Shown: piece by piece, positions 1-10,058 of the stretch
How positions within the stretch are numbered: position 1 is the stretch's first letter
Layout: each line of letters starts with the position of its first letter
Assembly: GCA_016930835.1 (NCBI GenBank)
Contig: JAFGGA010000069.1
Coordinates: 1 to 40,316, forward strand
Origin: Deltaproteobacteria bacterium
GTDB taxonomy: Bacteria; Desulfobacterota; DSM-4660; Desulfatiglandales; HGW-15
Direction of reading: 5' to 3'
DNA: 40,316 bases
The notes under the pieces: generated by a model
The model's database searches: none
Told to the model about the DNA's origin: nothing
Seen by the model: only the letters and a program-made list of their open reading frames with translations
Made by a program: the position numbers and the translations under genes

Positions 1-608
1 CTAAAGCGTGATATGATCTCAAATATCCTGTTTCTCAAGGGCCATCTTAGATGGTATTCGCAATAGGGTGCTCCTTTAAAATAGCAGCAGGTTTCCTGAA
101 AATGCAGTGGCTCACCACCCCAGATGAGAGGAAGAAAAGTATATAAGCTCCGGTCCAATAAACAAAAATCGTTGGTAAGAGCCATGTGTCGATTCCAATG
201 TAATCTAATGATGGCTTCATTTCTCTTACACCTAACAAGTTCTATGGTTTTATTTCTGTTCCATTTATCATTCAATTTTTGCAGGTTTTTCAGGGCATTT
301 TTCAAGGACCAGAGTCCCTTTATAATGATCTCCTGAGCATATCCCAAAGACGTCCTTTCCACTGCATGTTTAACGATTTTGCACACCACCGTTTCATCCT
401 TAAGAATGAGGCGGCATCTTTCATAAATCTTAGCGGCTACCGAACAGGATATCCAGTTATTGGGGTCGGTCAAAAAGCCTTCGGGATCAGGGAGCCTGTC
501 GATCTCAGGATCAAGATCGGCAAAGAGTCCGCGATATTCACCATGGGTTTTCTCTTTTATATAATCAATAAATATTTTCGAGTTGATACAACTAACTTCT
601 TTTTCCAT
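1..608 (-). CDS. Sensory/signal-transduction protein, N-terminal part (3' end beyond window)
   Basis: An uninterrupted reading frame runs on the minus strand from an ATG at 608 to the window edge, giving 202 codons with no stop, so the C-terminal part is missing. TTAAGG lies about 9 nt before the ATG. The visible part is soluble, with no membrane segment. Near its end it carries CCYFKGAPYCEYHLRW, which resembles the closing strand of the ligand-binding domains (V4R/heme-NO-like fold) found at the N-terminus of deltaproteobacterial histidine kinases, cyclases and GGDEF proteins. An NRNKTIE segment and a WGGEP segment are also typical of these domains in my recollection. The output domain lies outside the window, so the enzymatic class cannot be told. 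It is divergent from the HDOD gene. The frame is convincing; the family call is moderate. Confidence 0.6.
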   Translation of the reverse strand, partial: MEKEVSCINSKIFIDYIKEKTHGEYRGLFADLDPEIDRLPDPEGFLTDPNNWISCSVAAKIYERCRLILKDETVVCKIVKHAVERTSLGYAQEIIIKGLWSLKNALKNLQKLNDKWNRNKTIELVRCKRNEAIIRLHWNRHMALTNDFCLLDRSLYTFLPLIWGGEPLHFQETCCYFKGAPYCEYHLRWPLRNRIFEIISRF

Positions 609-959
609 TTGAGATAACCTTAATAAGATTTTCGAATCTCATCATGACTAAAAAAGCCGTCATTATCAAAAAAAATGCCGGTGAATGCCCTAATAGAAGA
701 AAAGAAATATCTTTTATGATCATCTATTATCAAGATTTAGACATTCTTATTGTCGGTCTCTTAAAACGAATTCAGGCCGGCAATATCAACCTTCCATGCC
801 ATAATTTAGTCCGAAAGACCACACCGTGGTATAATATTTGCTTAATCAATATTCCGTATAATCTTGTTTAAAAATGAATGGTTTTCTTGCTGACCATCAT
901 AAACATTCCGTGGAAATACCAAAACGGAAAAAGCAGATGAACGAGGAGGTTCTCCAATA
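609..959. other. Divergent intergenic region between sensor and HDOD gene
   Basis: This 351-bp AT-rich spacer must hold the promoters of both divergent genes. A 75-codon frame at 644-871 has no ribosome site and no recognisable protein character, so I do not call it. The only clear signal is the strong ribosome site GAGGAGG just before the HDOD start. I see no repeat, RNA gene or convincing operator. Confidence 0.4.
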
Positions 960-1832
960 ATGCTTGCTCCCATTGAAATCGATGGTGATAACTTTCTTCG
1001 CCAACACTGTACACTTCCCGCTCTACCTGAAGTCGTATATAGAATTCAGAACATGATGCATAATGAAAATATCGATCTGGATGAAGTTTCGGAACTTGTC
1101 AGTAGTGATCCTTCGCTAGTTGCCCAGGCCCTTAAGGTCGTCAACTCCGCATATTACGGGATCCCGAGAGAGATCATCAAGGTGAGGGTCGCCATTGCCC
1201 TTTTAGGGCTTAATGAGATCTATCGAATGATCCTGGCCCTCTCGGTTATCAATACCCTCGCTGTAGGGGAAAAAAAAGAACTCAGCAAATTTTGGTATCA
1301 CTCCTATTATATGGCCCTCTGCACAAAATATCTGGCAAAAAAATATGAACCCCTTCTATCCTTTGAAGAATTATGGTCGGGATCAATACTTCATGATATC
1401 GGTAAATTGGTTTATCTAAAATTTTTCCCGGAACATTTCAAGGCATTGACCATATTCTGTGAAGAACACGGTGTATTGTTTTCAGAGGCCGAAAACCACT
1501 TGCGATTACCATCAAGCGCTTACATGGGAAGCCTGTTGTGTGAACATTGGAGACTCCCCAATCAGGTAAAACTGGCCTGCGCGTCTCACGGTTTGGAGGA
1601 TTTGGCCAAAAATAATGGACACACGGTTGTCGAGAGCTTCATTCGGGTTATTTGTTTGGGAAACCTGCTTACGATCCTTTCCACCGAGGAATTGAATAAC
1701 CACACCAAACACGAAATCGCCGATAAAACAAAAAAGATCTTGAATTGCTCGGAAGAACATTTTTTAGCGATAATGGGAGATGTTTATGAACTGAAAACGG
1801 AAGTCGAAGGCTTTATAACAAATTTTGATTAG
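960..1832 (+). CDS. HDOD domain signalling protein
   Basis: A 290-residue protein that is essentially one HDOD domain, a degenerate HD-phosphohydrolase fold used in bacterial signalling. Visible hallmarks are LPALPEVVYRI near residue 20, DPSLVAQALKVVNSAYYG near residue 50 (the helix that sits against the metal-site remnant) and SILHDIGKL near residue 140, where an HD pair is retained. No receiver, GGDEF or membrane segment is fused to it, so it probably works through a protein partner. The start is supported by GAGGAGG about 8 nt upstream of the ATG. It lies upstream of a sigma-54 response regulator on the same strand, separated by 324 bp, so a functional link is possible but not shown. HDOD proteins are linked to stress, motility and cell-cycle signalling; the specific role here is unknown. 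Confidence 0.85.
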   Translation: MLAPIEIDGDNFLRQHCTLPALPEVVYRIQNMMHNENIDLDEVSELVSSDPSLVAQALKVVNSAYYGIPREIIKVRVAIALLGLNEIYRMILALSVINTLAVGEKKELSKFWYHSYYMALCTKYLAKKYEPLLSFEELWSGSILHDIGKLVYLKFFPEHFKALTIFCEEHGVLFSEAENHLRLPSSAYMGSLLCEHWRLPNQVKLACASHGLEDLAKNNGHTVVESFIRVICLGNLLTILSTEELNNHTKHEIADKTKKILNCSEEHFLAIMGDVYELKTEVEGFITNFD

Positions 1833-2156
1833 ATTTCAACAGAAAACTTGACCTGAAAAATCCGTTATCCGTAATAGATCTATTGCATGCCAATCTAAAA
1901 TGAAACCCTATCGTTATTTTAATCTGCCTGAAAATATCTTAATCTGTATATAAATCATATCAAAAGAGTTCTTGACGTTTTTAATTTTGTATGTTCATAT
2001 CTGTTTCTAGTCTGATCGAAGCATCTTTTTTCGTATTATTGGAAATGTCCAACTCGTATTCATGAGCATTTGAGTTGTATCCATGACGCTCAGATAGAGT
2101 CGATAAGTTTCGAATGGTCAATTGATAATCCGATTATTAGGATATGAGGTTTCATC
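1833..2156. other. Intergenic region with possible promoter, upstream of sigma-54 regulator
   Basis: A 324-bp AT-rich spacer. TTGACC at about 1852 followed 18 bp later by TAATAG is a possible sigma-70 promoter, and a second TTGACG lies near 1972 without a good -10 partner. A small inverted repeat TTGGA/TCCAA sits near 2039-2052. I see no GG-N10-GC sigma-54 element. Nothing here looks protein-coding. Confidence 0.3.
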
Positions 2157-3512
2157 ATGGATGAGATAGAAACTGTTCTGGTTATTGACGATGAAAACGG
2201 TGTCCGTGAATCATTTAAAATGGTTCTTAAATCGCAGTACAACGTGCTGCTTGCCGAGACAGGACAAAAAGGGATTGAAGTTTTTAAAGATAATGCTGTA
2301 GATCTGATTCTTCTTGATATTCTTCTTCCGGATATGAACGGTATTGATCTGCTCGAAAGACTCAAAGGGATGGAACCGAATGTTGAAATCATTATGGTCA
2401 GTGCCGTTAAGGAGATCCCTATGGCTGTAAAGGCAATGAAGCTGGGTGCCTATGATTACATTACGAAGCCGTTCGTGGTGGAAGATATCAAAAATGTGGT
2501 CAGCCGAGCGATTGAAAAACACAGTCTGATCAAAGAGGTAACCTACCTTAAGGATGAATTATTGCGATATCATCCATCTAAAAAGATCATTGGTGAAACA
2601 AAGGAAATGAAAGACATCTTTGAACTCATCAATAACATAGCGGATAGTGACGGTTCCGTCCTCATTCAGGGCGAGAGCGGGACCGGGAAAGAACTGGTTG
2701 CAAGAGCCATTCACAGTCAGGGTCCCAGGAGAGACAAGCCTTTTGTGGTCATCAACTGTGCAGCCATTCCTGAAACCTTAATGGAAAGTGAATTGTTCGG
2801 ACATACCAAAGGGGCTTTTACAGGGGCTTCCCGTAGTAAAGTCGGCAAACTCGAGATCGCCGATAGAGGTGTTGCATTCCTTGATGACGTCGATACATTG
2901 GATATCAATATGCAGGCCAAACTTCTCAGAGTTATTCAGGAAAAAGAGTTTGAGCGTTTGGGAAGCACCAAGATCATCAGGGTAGACGTTCGATTCATAG
3001 CCGCTTCAAACAAAAACCTCAAAAAATTAGTGCAGAAGGAACATTTTCGTGAAGACTTATATTACAGACTCAATGTCTTTCCTGTTGACGTACCACCGTT
3101 GAGAAAAAGAAAAGAAGATATTCCCTTATTATTAGATTATTGTCTGAAACTCCAATCGCAGAAAACGGGCAAACCCTTGAAGCAATTTTCCAAAAATGCC
3201 ATGTACATATTAACCAACCAGTATGATTGGCCGGGCAATGTCAGGGAGCTTCAAAATCTGGTTGAGAGACTCAGCACCATAGTAAAAGATCCCATAATCC
3301 GGGTAGAGGATATCTCTTTTTTTTCTCATGGCAAACAGGACATTGTCGATCTACCTTTGAAGGAAGCCGTGAGTGCATTCGAAAAGCAATATATTCACGA
3401 GGTTCTGAAAAAAACCCACGGGAACAGGACCCGAGCCGCCAGGCTATTGGGAGTTCATCGAAATACCCTCCAAAATAAATTATATGGACCTTCTCAGCCG
3501 GAACAGGCTTGA
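2157..3512 (+). CDS. Sigma-54-dependent two-component response regulator (NtrC family)
   Basis: A 451-residue regulator with the complete NtrC layout. The receiver domain (about 1-120) has the acidic pair D11-D12, phospho-acceptor D54 in LLDILLPD, and the conserved TKPF lysine. The AAA+ domain (about 140-370) has Walker A GESGTGKE, the sigma-54 contact loop GAFTGA, and a Walker B strand reading AFLDDVD rather than the usual LFLDEI. The C-terminal Fis-type helix-turn-helix contains GNRTRAARLLGVHRNTL. It should therefore open sigma-54 promoters once phosphorylated. No cognate kinase is adjacent; the PAS/GAF kinase at 34.6 kb is too far away to pair with confidence. TGAGG lies about 8 nt before the ATG. 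A degenerate dispersed repeat begins shortly after its stop codon. Confidence 0.93.
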   Translation: MDEIETVLVIDDENGVRESFKMVLKSQYNVLLAETGQKGIEVFKDNAVDLILLDILLPDMNGIDLLERLKGMEPNVEIIMVSAVKEIPMAVKAMKLGAYDYITKPFVVEDIKNVVSRAIEKHSLIKEVTYLKDELLRYHPSKKIIGETKEMKDIFELINNIADSDGSVLIQGESGTGKELVARAIHSQGPRRDKPFVVINCAAIPETLMESELFGHTKGAFTGASRSKVGKLEIADRGVAFLDDVDTLDINMQAKLLRVIQEKEFERLGSTKIIRVDVRFIAASNKNLKKLVQKEHFREDLYYRLNVFPVDVPPLRKRKEDIPLLLDYCLKLQSQKTGKPLKQFSKNAMYILTNQYDWPGNVRELQNLVERLSTIVKDPIIRVEDISFFSHGKQDIVDLPLKEAVSAFEKQYIHEVLKKTHGNRTRAARLLGVHRNTLQNKLYGPSQPEQA

Positions 3513-3533
3513 CCGCATCCTGATACCTTTCAT

Positions 3534-3606
3534 TCGCCATCATACTTGTCTAAAAATGATTTTGGGGCACGGTGATCTCTTTTCAGGTCCACATCCCGAA
3601 AGCCGA
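3534..3606. repeat. Degenerate copy of dispersed repeat found at 21.56-21.81 kb
   Basis: The stretch from CATACTTGTC through CGGTGATCTCTTTTCAGG to GAAAGCCGA aligns with 21573-21637, which has the same order of blocks: CTTGTC, a short A-run/T-run hairpin, GGCACGG(G/T)GATCT, TTTTCA, CACA, AAAGCCGA. The central hairpin is perfect in the 21-kb copy and eroded here. It lies between the sigma-54 regulator and the M24 peptidase; an 85-codon frame across it is an artefact of the repeat. Confidence 0.55.
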
Positions 3607-3783
3607 ATGATGTTTATTCTTGACACCAATGATGTGAAATCGAAATTCTTCATCTTGCCCACCTTGGATGAACCCCTACCATTTTATCTTGCAACATCCC
3701 TCAAATTGATGATATCAAAAACCGGAAAAACATTGAGATGAAATCCACAACCATTACTGATTGAAAAGGATAACCGAAAAACC

Positions 3784-4980
3784 ATGCCTGAGGACTTCAA
3801 GGTTCCTTCCAATGAAATCACGGGTCGTACCCAAAGACTCCAAAAAAAGATGCGTGTAAATAATATGGATGGTCTTTTGATCGTCCAGCGTGTAGACCTA
3901 TTTTACTTTTCAGGAACGGCCCAAAATGGTGCTTTATACATTCCAATGGACGGTGATCCCGTCCTTTTTGTCCTTAAATACATGCCGCGCGCAATCGTGG
4001 AATCCCCCCTTCAAAATATTATTGAAATCAAATCCATGAAAGAAATACCCGGATTGATGGTCGATCATTTCGGGCTGCTTCCAGAAAAATTAGGTCTTGA
4101 ATTTGATGTCCTGCCGGTTAAAGACTTTCATTTCTATCAGTCGTTCATGGGGGTTCGGGATTATATGGACGGTTCGCGCTTGATAATGGAAACCCGCATG
4201 ATCAAATCTGACTGGGAGATTGACCAGATGGACAAAAGTGCTGAACTGGGACAAAAGACATTTGAGTATATGTGTTCAGCCATTCGTTCGGGAATTACGG
4301 AAATGGAATTTTCAGGAATGTGTGAGACTTTTGCCCGAAAGATGGGGCATGGGGCGGGACTCAGGATTCGAAACTTTCAAACCGAAGGGTATGCATGGCA
4401 TATTTTAAGCGGAAAAAACGGCGGGATTGTAGGCCTCTTGGATGCGCCCGCAAGCGGGATGGGAACATCACCAGCCTTCCCCTGTGGAGCAGGAAGCAAA
4501 CGCTTTTGCGAGCATGAACCCATCATGATCGATTTCGGTACTGTTTTGAACGGATATCATATTGATGAAACGCGTATGTTCGCTATCGGTTCCATGCCGG
4601 ATAAAGCCATGAAGGCGTGTGATGCATCCATTGCAATACACGATATGGTGCTTGAAAACGCCAAACCAGGTGTTACTCTTGGTGAGCTTTTTCAGCTGGC
4701 CGTCTTGAAGGCAGACGCTTTGGGTTATGCTGAGCAGTTTCTCGGCCCAACTGGATATAAAGTAACCTTTGTGGGACATGGAATCGGTCTTGAATTGGTG
4801 GAATATCCCTTCATAGCAAAAAACCGGGATATGCCACTGGAACCTGGAATGACCTTTGCGTTGGAACCGAAAATGGTCTTTGAAGATGAATTTGCAGCCG
4901 GTATAGAGAGCGTTTTCCAGGTTACAGAGACTGGACACCGCTTGATCAGCAAAGTTCCTGTGAAGGTATTTATCTGTTAG
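3784..4980 (+). CDS. M24 family metallopeptidase (Xaa-Pro aminopeptidase-like)
   Basis: A 398-residue pita-bread-fold peptidase. The N-terminal creatinase-like domain (about 15-145) contains MDGLLIVQRVDLFYFSG. The catalytic M24 domain (about 155-395) keeps all five expected metal ligands: two Asp in IMIDFGTVLNGYHIDETR, His in FVGHGIGLE, Glu in ALEPKM and Glu in GIESVF. It probably removes N-terminal residues preceding proline from peptides in the cytoplasm; no signal peptide is seen. The protein is a little longer than minimal methionine aminopeptidases and has the two-domain layout of PepP/PepQ relatives. pdxA follows almost immediately. The exact substrate (Xaa-Pro aminopeptidase, prolidase or creatinase-like) cannot be set from sequence. 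Confidence 0.88.
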   Translation: MPEDFKVPSNEITGRTQRLQKKMRVNNMDGLLIVQRVDLFYFSGTAQNGALYIPMDGDPVLFVLKYMPRAIVESPLQNIIEIKSMKEIPGLMVDHFGLLPEKLGLEFDVLPVKDFHFYQSFMGVRDYMDGSRLIMETRMIKSDWEIDQMDKSAELGQKTFEYMCSAIRSGITEMEFSGMCETFARKMGHGAGLRIRNFQTEGYAWHILSGKNGGIVGLLDAPASGMGTSPAFPCGAGSKRFCEHEPIMIDFGTVLNGYHIDETRMFAIGSMPDKAMKACDASIAIHDMVLENAKPGVTLGELFQLAVLKADALGYAEQFLGPTGYKVTFVGHGIGLELVEYPFIAKNRDMPLEPGMTFALEPKMVFEDEFAAGIESVFQVTETGHRLISKVPVKVFIC

Positions 4981-5069
4981 TGTATTTCTGGATGGGCATC
5001 TGCCAGCATGTTAAAAAATCATTGATATCATCGAATCAGGTTATCTATTTTTTGTTCAAGGAGAAAAGA

Positions 5070-6074
5070 TTGAAAGAGCGACCTTTCATCGGTATCACCA
5101 TGGGTGATCCATCGGGCATAGGACCTGAAATCATCATCAAGGCATTATCGGATCCGGGTCTTTATGACCTGTGCAAACCCCTTGTCATAGGAGATCCAGG
5201 GGCGTTCACCGATCCTTTGATCAATCCGACAATGCTCCCCATCAATGCTATCACCAAATCGACCGATGCCGAAGGGTCTTCCCGATCCATTGATCTGATA
5301 GCCGTTTCACGGCTTCAAGAAGCCGCATTCCGTCCCGGACATCCCAGCCCGGAAACCGGCAGGAGCATGGTGAAAAGCATCATCACGGCTGTTCGAATGG
5401 CGATGGATAAAGAGATTGCCGCTATGGTGACAGGCCCGATCCGTAAAGACCTGATGCACCAGGCAGGCTATCACTATGAAGGACACACCCAGTTCATCGC
5501 CCACCTGACCGACACGGATGATTATGTGATGCTGTTGGCGGGAGACCGATTGCGAGTCGCCTTAGTGACCATACACTGCGCTTTAAAAGACGTATCGGGT
5601 TTATTGAGCCGGGAAAACGTACTCAAAACCATTAGAATCACGGCTGGATCCCTTCGACAGGATTTCAGAATCGGGGTTCCCCGTCTCGCCGTATCGGCCT
5701 TAAACCCCCATGCAAGCGAAGCAGGGCTATTCGGCGATGAGGAAGAAATGATCATTACTCCAGCCATTGAAGAAGCGAAAAAGCAAGGACTGAACGTTGA
5801 AGGCCCCTTCCCTGCGGACACCTTGTTTTATAAAGCGGCCTCTGGCCAATTCGATGCCGTTGTGGCCATGTACCATGACCAAGGTTTGATCCCTCTGAAG
5901 CTTCTCCATTTCTCGGATGCCGTGAATACGACACTTGGGCTTCCCATTATCAGGACTTCAGTAGATCACGGGACAGCCTACGATATCGCAGGGAGAGGAA
6001 TCGCCGATCCATCCAGTCTGAAGGCAGCTATCCGGATGGCAGTGCGTATGGCCAAAAATAGGGGCATAGATTAA
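5070..6074 (+). CDS. pdxA: 4-hydroxythreonine-4-phosphate dehydrogenase PdxA
   Basis: A 334-residue protein with the PdxA fold. It oxidises 4-phosphohydroxy-L-threonine in the DXP-dependent pyridoxal phosphate pathway. Visible signatures are GITMGDPSGIGPE at the N-terminus, the metal-binding histidines in YEGHTQFIAHLT and in AMYHDQGLIPLK, and the C-terminal TSVDHGTAYDIAG. I place the start at TTG 5070 because AAGGAG sits 6 nt upstream; the frame is open back to a GTG at 4980, but that stretch has no PdxA-like sequence. It lies directly after the M24 peptidase gene. Members of the PdxA2 group that act on other hydroxy-acid phosphates look similar, so pathway assignment rests on family identity only. 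Confidence 0.92.
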   Translation: MKERPFIGITMGDPSGIGPEIIIKALSDPGLYDLCKPLVIGDPGAFTDPLINPTMLPINAITKSTDAEGSSRSIDLIAVSRLQEAAFRPGHPSPETGRSMVKSIITAVRMAMDKEIAAMVTGPIRKDLMHQAGYHYEGHTQFIAHLTDTDDYVMLLAGDRLRVALVTIHCALKDVSGLLSRENVLKTIRITAGSLRQDFRIGVPRLAVSALNPHASEAGLFGDEEEMIITPAIEEAKKQGLNVEGPFPADTLFYKAASGQFDAVVAMYHDQGLIPLKLLHFSDAVNTTLGLPIIRTSVDHGTAYDIAGRGIADPSSLKAAIRMAVRMAKNRGID

Positions 6075-6083
6075 AAGACGCCA

Positions 6084-6175
6084 GGCTCGGGGCACAAGGC
6101 GCTAGGTTTTTATAAGGATTTCTGGGTCCCTAATAAGCCTTTCCCCATGTGCCTTGAGCCTTGCTTCATGAGCCT
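6084..6175. repeat. Heptamer-phased degenerate repeats between pdxA and uvrA
   Basis: Two short arrays with 7-bp periodicity: GGCTCGG GGCACAA GGCGCTA at 6084-6104, and TGTGCCT TGAGCCT TGCTTCA TGAGCCT at 6148-6175. The second reads as a relative of the first on the other strand. They belong to the dispersed heptamer pattern seen at several other intergenic sites of this window. Confidence 0.5.
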
Positions 6176-6249
6176 CATTCACGACAGAACGGGATTGATA
6201 TAACTATTTTAATACAACACAAAGGATAAGAATATCCAAAAAAAAACAT

Positions 6250-9063
6250 ATGTCCACTGATTACATCAAAATACGCGGGGCAAGAGTACACAATCTTAAA
6301 AACATCTCAATGGATATACCCCGAAATAAAATCGTGGTCATTACCGGCCTATCTGGTTCTGGAAAGTCATCGCTTGCATTTGATACGATCTACGCCGAAG
6401 GGCAGAGACGATATGTGGAATCTCTTTCGGCTTACGCCCGTCAATTCCTCGAACAAATGGACAAACCCGACGTGGACTCCATCGAGGGGCTTTCACCTGC
6501 CATCTCCATCGAACAAAAGACCACCAGCCGAAACCCCCGGTCCACTGTTGGAACCGTGACGGAGATCTATGATTATCTCAGGCTTCTCTTCGCTCGAATC
6601 GGCCATCCCCATTGCCCGGAATGCGGACGGGAAATCGCCCCCCAGACCACTCAGCGGATTGTAGATCAGATCATGGGGAAAAAACCTGGAACCTATATAC
6701 AGATATTGGCGCCCATGGTGGAGGACCGAAAAGGTGAGCATGCGGACCTTCTTCACCGGCTTCGGAGAGATGGTTTCACGAGGATCAAGGTCGATGGGGA
6801 AGTCAAGCTGTTGGACGAGGCAATTTCTCTGGATAAAAACAAAAAACACTCCATTCGCTTGGTGGTGGATCGTCTGGTGATCAAAAATGATATCAAACGA
6901 CGTTTAACCGATTCGATTGAATTGACCCTTAATATCTCCGATGGACAGGTTATCGTGGAGGACATGGGAGAGGGAGAGATCTTTTTCAGTCAGAAGGCTG
7001 CGTGCGAAAAATGTGGAATCAGTATCCCGGAATTGAATCCCCAGATGTTTTCATTCAATAATCCCCAGGGAGCATGCCCGGAGTGTACGGGTCTGGGGTT
7101 TAAACAATATTTTGACGCGGATCTCATCATACCGGATCATCGGCTCTCCATAACGGAAGGCGCCATTGCCCCATGGGCCAAACGGCATTCGGTTTATTAC
7201 CAGCAGCTGCTCGATGCATTATGTCAACACTATCATTTTGACATCTATACACCCTATAAGGATCTGCCGAAAGAGATCCGAGACCTGTTTCTATATGGTT
7301 CCGGCCAAGAGGAGATCCATTTCTATTTTGAACAGGATGATCGCAGACATTATTATAACCGTCCATTCGAGGGAATTATTCCCAACCTGCAAAGAAGATA
7401 TGCCGAGACCACATCATCCGTTATACGTGAAGAACTGGAAAAATACATGAGTGTTATGGAATGCCCTTCATGCAAGGGATTGCGGCTAAAACCCATCAGC
7501 TGCGCCGTAACCATTCAGGGTAAATCCATCAGTGACATGACATCCCTCTCTCTCGAAAAAGCCTATGCGTTTTTTCAGAACCTAGCCCTACCTTCCAGGG
7601 AAGAAAATATCGCCAGGCGTATCCTGAAAGAACTGAAAGAACGATTGGGCTTTCTCACCAATGTAGGACTGTCCTATCTTTCTCTAGACAGGACATCTGC
7701 AACCCTTTCCGGAGGGGAGGGTCAGAGAATCCGGTTGGCAACCCAAATAAGTTCCGGGCTGGCGGGAGTGCTTTATGTTCTGGATGAACCGAGCATCGGG
7801 CTGCACCAAAAAGACAACCTGCTCCTCTTGCAAAATATCAGACGCCTCAAAGGTTTGGGGAATACCGTTTTGATCGTAGAGCATGATGCGGAGACCATCA
7901 TGTCTTCCGACCATATCATTGATATGGGGCCTGGAGCGGGTGTAAACGGGGGGCAGATTGTTTTCAGCGGCACCCCCGGCGCACTGCTTGAGAGTGATAC
8001 ATCATTGACCGGTCAATATCTTTCGGGAAAACAAAAGATTGACACCCCGTCCTCCCGGCGAAAGGGAAACGGGAAACAGCTCATCATTCAAGGGGCCGGA
8101 CAGAATAATCTCAAAGACATCCAGGTAACCATCCCCCTCGGGACCTTTACTTGCATCACGGGCGTATCCGGTTCCGGTAAGAGCAGTCTAATCAATGAGA
8201 CCCTTTATCCTGCCTTGGCACAAAAGCTCTATCGGTCCAAGGCCAAGGTGGGGAAGGTGGAATCCATAAAAGGGACCCAATATATTGATAAGATCATCAA
8301 TATCGATCAAAGTCCCATTGGAAGGACGCCCCGTTCCAATCCGGCCACTTATACGGGTGTCTTTACCCATATCCGGGAGTTGTTTGCCATGCTTCCCGAA
8401 TCTAAAATGAGAGGATATAAGCCTGGACGATTCAGCTTTAACGTAAGAGGAGGAAGATGCGAGACATGCAATGGTGACGGACTCATCAAGATCGAGATGC
8501 ATTTCCTTCCGGATGTACATATAACTTGCGATGCTTGTAATGGGAAACGCTTTAACCGGGACACACTGGAGGTCAAATACAAGGGATATAATATTTCCGA
8601 TGTCCTGGATATGACCATTAATCAGGCTCATTCTTTCTTTGAAAATCTACCCAACATTAAAAATAAATTGAAAACACTTGTGGATGTAGGTCTGGGATAC
8701 ATTACCTTGGGTCAACCTGCTACAACCCTTTCAGGTGGCGAGGCCCAGCGGGTCAAACTATCCCGTGAACTCAGCAAACGCAACACAGGTCGAACCCTGT
8801 ACCTTTTAGATGAGCCCACCACGGGCCTTCACTTTCATGACATAAAAAAGCTCTTGGAGGTCCTTACATATTTGGTAAGCATGGATAACACGGTCATCGT
8901 CATAGAGCATAATTTGGATGTGATAAAGACCGCCGATTATATTATTGATCTGGGTCCGGAGGGTGGCGATAGAGGCGGATATCTGATCGGCCGGGGAACA
9001 CCCGAAGAGATCACACGGATTTCGGAATCTTACACAGGGATGTTTTTAAAAAAAGTGTTGTAA
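6250..9063 (+). CDS. uvrA: Excinuclease ABC subunit A
   Basis: A 937-residue UvrA of normal length. As a dimer it loads UvrB on damaged DNA in nucleotide excision repair. Two ABC ATPase modules are present: Walker [10 protein letters not shown] at about 33 and GVSGSGKSS in the second half; signatures [12 protein letters not shown] (a Gly where Ala is usual) and [12 protein letters not shown]; and aspartates in [10 protein letters not shown] and [10 protein letters not shown]. Zinc-module cysteines are visible in [13 protein letters not shown] with CPECTG, CPSCKG, and CETCNGDG paired with CDACNGKR. No strong ribosome site precedes the ATG, though AAAGGA lies further upstream. The gene appears monocistronic between repeat-filled spacers; no SOS box was recognised upstream. 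Confidence 0.98.
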   Translation: MSTDYIKIRGARVHNLKNISMDIPRNKIVVITGLSGSGKSSLAFDTIYAEGQRRYVESLSAYARQFLEQMDKPDVDSIEGLSPAISIEQKTTSRNPRSTVGTVTEIYDYLRLLFARIGHPHCPECGREIAPQTTQRIVDQIMGKKPGTYIQILAPMVEDRKGEHADLLHRLRRDGFTRIKVDGEVKLLDEAISLDKNKKHSIRLVVDRLVIKNDIKRRLTDSIELTLNISDGQVIVEDMGEGEIFFSQKAACEKCGISIPELNPQMFSFNNPQGACPECTGLGFKQYFDADLIIPDHRLSITEGAIAPWAKRHSVYYQQLLDALCQHYHFDIYTPYKDLPKEIRDLFLYGSGQEEIHFYFEQDDRRHYYNRPFEGIIPNLQRRYAETTSSVIREELEKYMSVMECPSCKGLRLKPISCAVTIQGKSISDMTSLSLEKAYAFFQNLALPSREENIARRILKELKERLGFLTNVGLSYLSLDRTSATLSGGEGQRIRLATQISSGLAGVLYVLDEPSIGLHQKDNLLLLQNIRRLKGLGNTVLIVEHDAETIMSSDHIIDMGPGAGVNGGQIVFSGTPGALLESDTSLTGQYLSGKQKIDTPSSRRKGNGKQLIIQGAGQNNLKDIQVTIPLGTFTCITGVSGSGKSSLINETLYPALAQKLYRSKAKVGKVESIKGTQYIDKIINIDQSPIGRTPRSNPATYTGVFTHIRELFAMLPESKMRGYKPGRFSFNVRGGRCETCNGDGLIKIEMHFLPDVHITCDACNGKRFNRDTLEVKYKGYNISDVLDMTINQAHSFFENLPNIKNKLKTLVDVGLGYITLGQPATTLSGGEAQRVKLSRELSKRNTGRTLYLLDEPTTGLHFHDIKKLLEVLTYLVSMDNTVIVIEHNLDVIKTADYIIDLGPEGGDRGGYLIGRGTPEEITRISESYTGMFLKKVL

Positions 9064-9390
9064 TGCGTCTTTGATCTAAAATATCGTCAAAGAGTTCGCG
9101 AAGGTTAGGCATGGATAGAGGTTTACGGTTAAGGGTTCACGGTTTACGGAAAAAGGTAGGTTTTTAAGATATTACGACATGATACAGCATACCTTGCGCC
9201 CTACAGCTTACACTTCTGGTATTATATGGCCTCGAAAGATTGGGCCTACCCGGGGAATCGCTGTATTTTAACGGCAGATCCGAATCCCTCTCCCCCCTGC
9301 GCCATGCGCCTTACGCCATGCGCCAAACCACTGTGATTCATTCTTATTGGAAATGCCTTAAACCAAAACCATTCCATTAATAAGGATCTA
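9064..9390. repeat. Intergenic region with two heptamer arrays (9120-9156 and 9299-9329)
   Basis: The 327-bp spacer between the convergent uvrA and rex genes holds two arrays with exact 7-bp phasing. The first reads GGTTTAC GGTTAAG GGTTCAC GGTTTAC GGAAAAA. The second reads GCGCCAT GCGCCTT ACGCCAT GCGCCAA. No gene and no clear intrinsic terminator is visible between them. Confidence 0.65.
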
Positions 9391-10029
9391 TCACACTTCC
9401 TTGCTCAGACGATAAGCCAATTGATCCAGGGTGACGGAAAAATCCACATTTTGCACAAGACAGCAATCCGGCCTTCTGATATGGATAGGTGAAAAATTGA
9501 GAATCGCCTTAATGCCGGCATCAAAAAACATATCGGCCACTACCTGGGCCTGCAACGGGGAAGTGGTAATCACACCTATCTCTATCCCCAGATCTTGAGC
9601 CATTGGCTTGATCTTGCGGATGGGCTGGATGGTCAAACCTATTGGAAGTCTTTGGCCTATCTTTTTCGGGTCTGAATCAAAGGCCGCCACAAACTTATAA
9701 CCCCGTTTGAAAAAATTCTTATGCTGCAACAGTGCCATGCCCATATCATCGAGACCGGCTATCCCCAATTTCCATTCACGATCTGAGGCCAGGATCTTTT
9801 TGATCTCGAAAATCAGGTCATGGATATTATACCCCACTCCCCGAACGCCAAATCCTCCAAAATAGGATAAGTCCTTGCGTACCTGTGCCGGATTAACCTT
9901 GCACATCTCGGCCAATCTATCGGAAGAGATCACATGCACTCCCAGCTTTATCAGATCTTCAAGGGGCCTGAGATACAATGCTACCCTTTCAATGGTTGCA
10001 TCAGGGATTTTTTGATCTTTGATCACCAA
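9391..10029 (-). CDS. rex: Rex-family redox-sensing repressor with altered NAD-binding loop
   Basis: A 212-residue Rex-type repressor. The N-terminal winged helix keeps VNPAQVRKDLSYFG and GVRGVGY, the DNA-contact and hinge signatures. The C-terminal Rossmann domain should bind NADH/NAD+ and set DNA affinity. However, the dinucleotide loop, normally GxGNLG, reads G92-L-D94-D95-M-G97 here, so the second glycine is replaced by Asp and the Asn by Asp. The second Rex in this window (37540-38181) has the canonical G-I-G-N-L-G. The start is TTG at 10029 or the adjacent GTG at 10026; GTGAGG upstream fits the GTG slightly better. A Rex-like operator lies 30 bp upstream, suggesting autoregulation. It sits downstream of the ATP synthase F0 genes, separated by a terminator. 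Reduced or changed NADH response is inference. Confidence 0.9.
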   Translation of the reverse strand: MVIKDQKIPDATIERVALYLRPLEDLIKLGVHVISSDRLAEMCKVNPAQVRKDLSYFGGFGVRGVGYNIHDLIFEIKKILASDREWKLGIAGLDDMGMALLQHKNFFKRGYKFVAAFDSDPKKIGQRLPIGLTIQPIRKIKPMAQDLGIEIGVITTSPLQAQVVADMFFDAGIKAILNFSPIHIRRPDCCLVQNVDFSVTLDQLAYRLSKEV

Positions 10030-10058
10030 CCGGCCTCACTCTCAAAAGGATCACTTTA

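Noticed and set aside
279-617. Plus-strand frame of 112 codons
   Set aside because: It lies antisense to the open minus-strand frame of the truncated sensor, which has a better start, ribosome site and recognisable motifs.
644-871. Plus-strand 75-codon frame
   Set aside because: No ribosome site, composition typical of AT-rich spacer, no family resemblance.
3484-3741. 85-codon frame overlapping the end of the sigma-54 regulator
   Set aside because: Its middle part is the dispersed repeat also found at 21.6 kb; no ribosome site.
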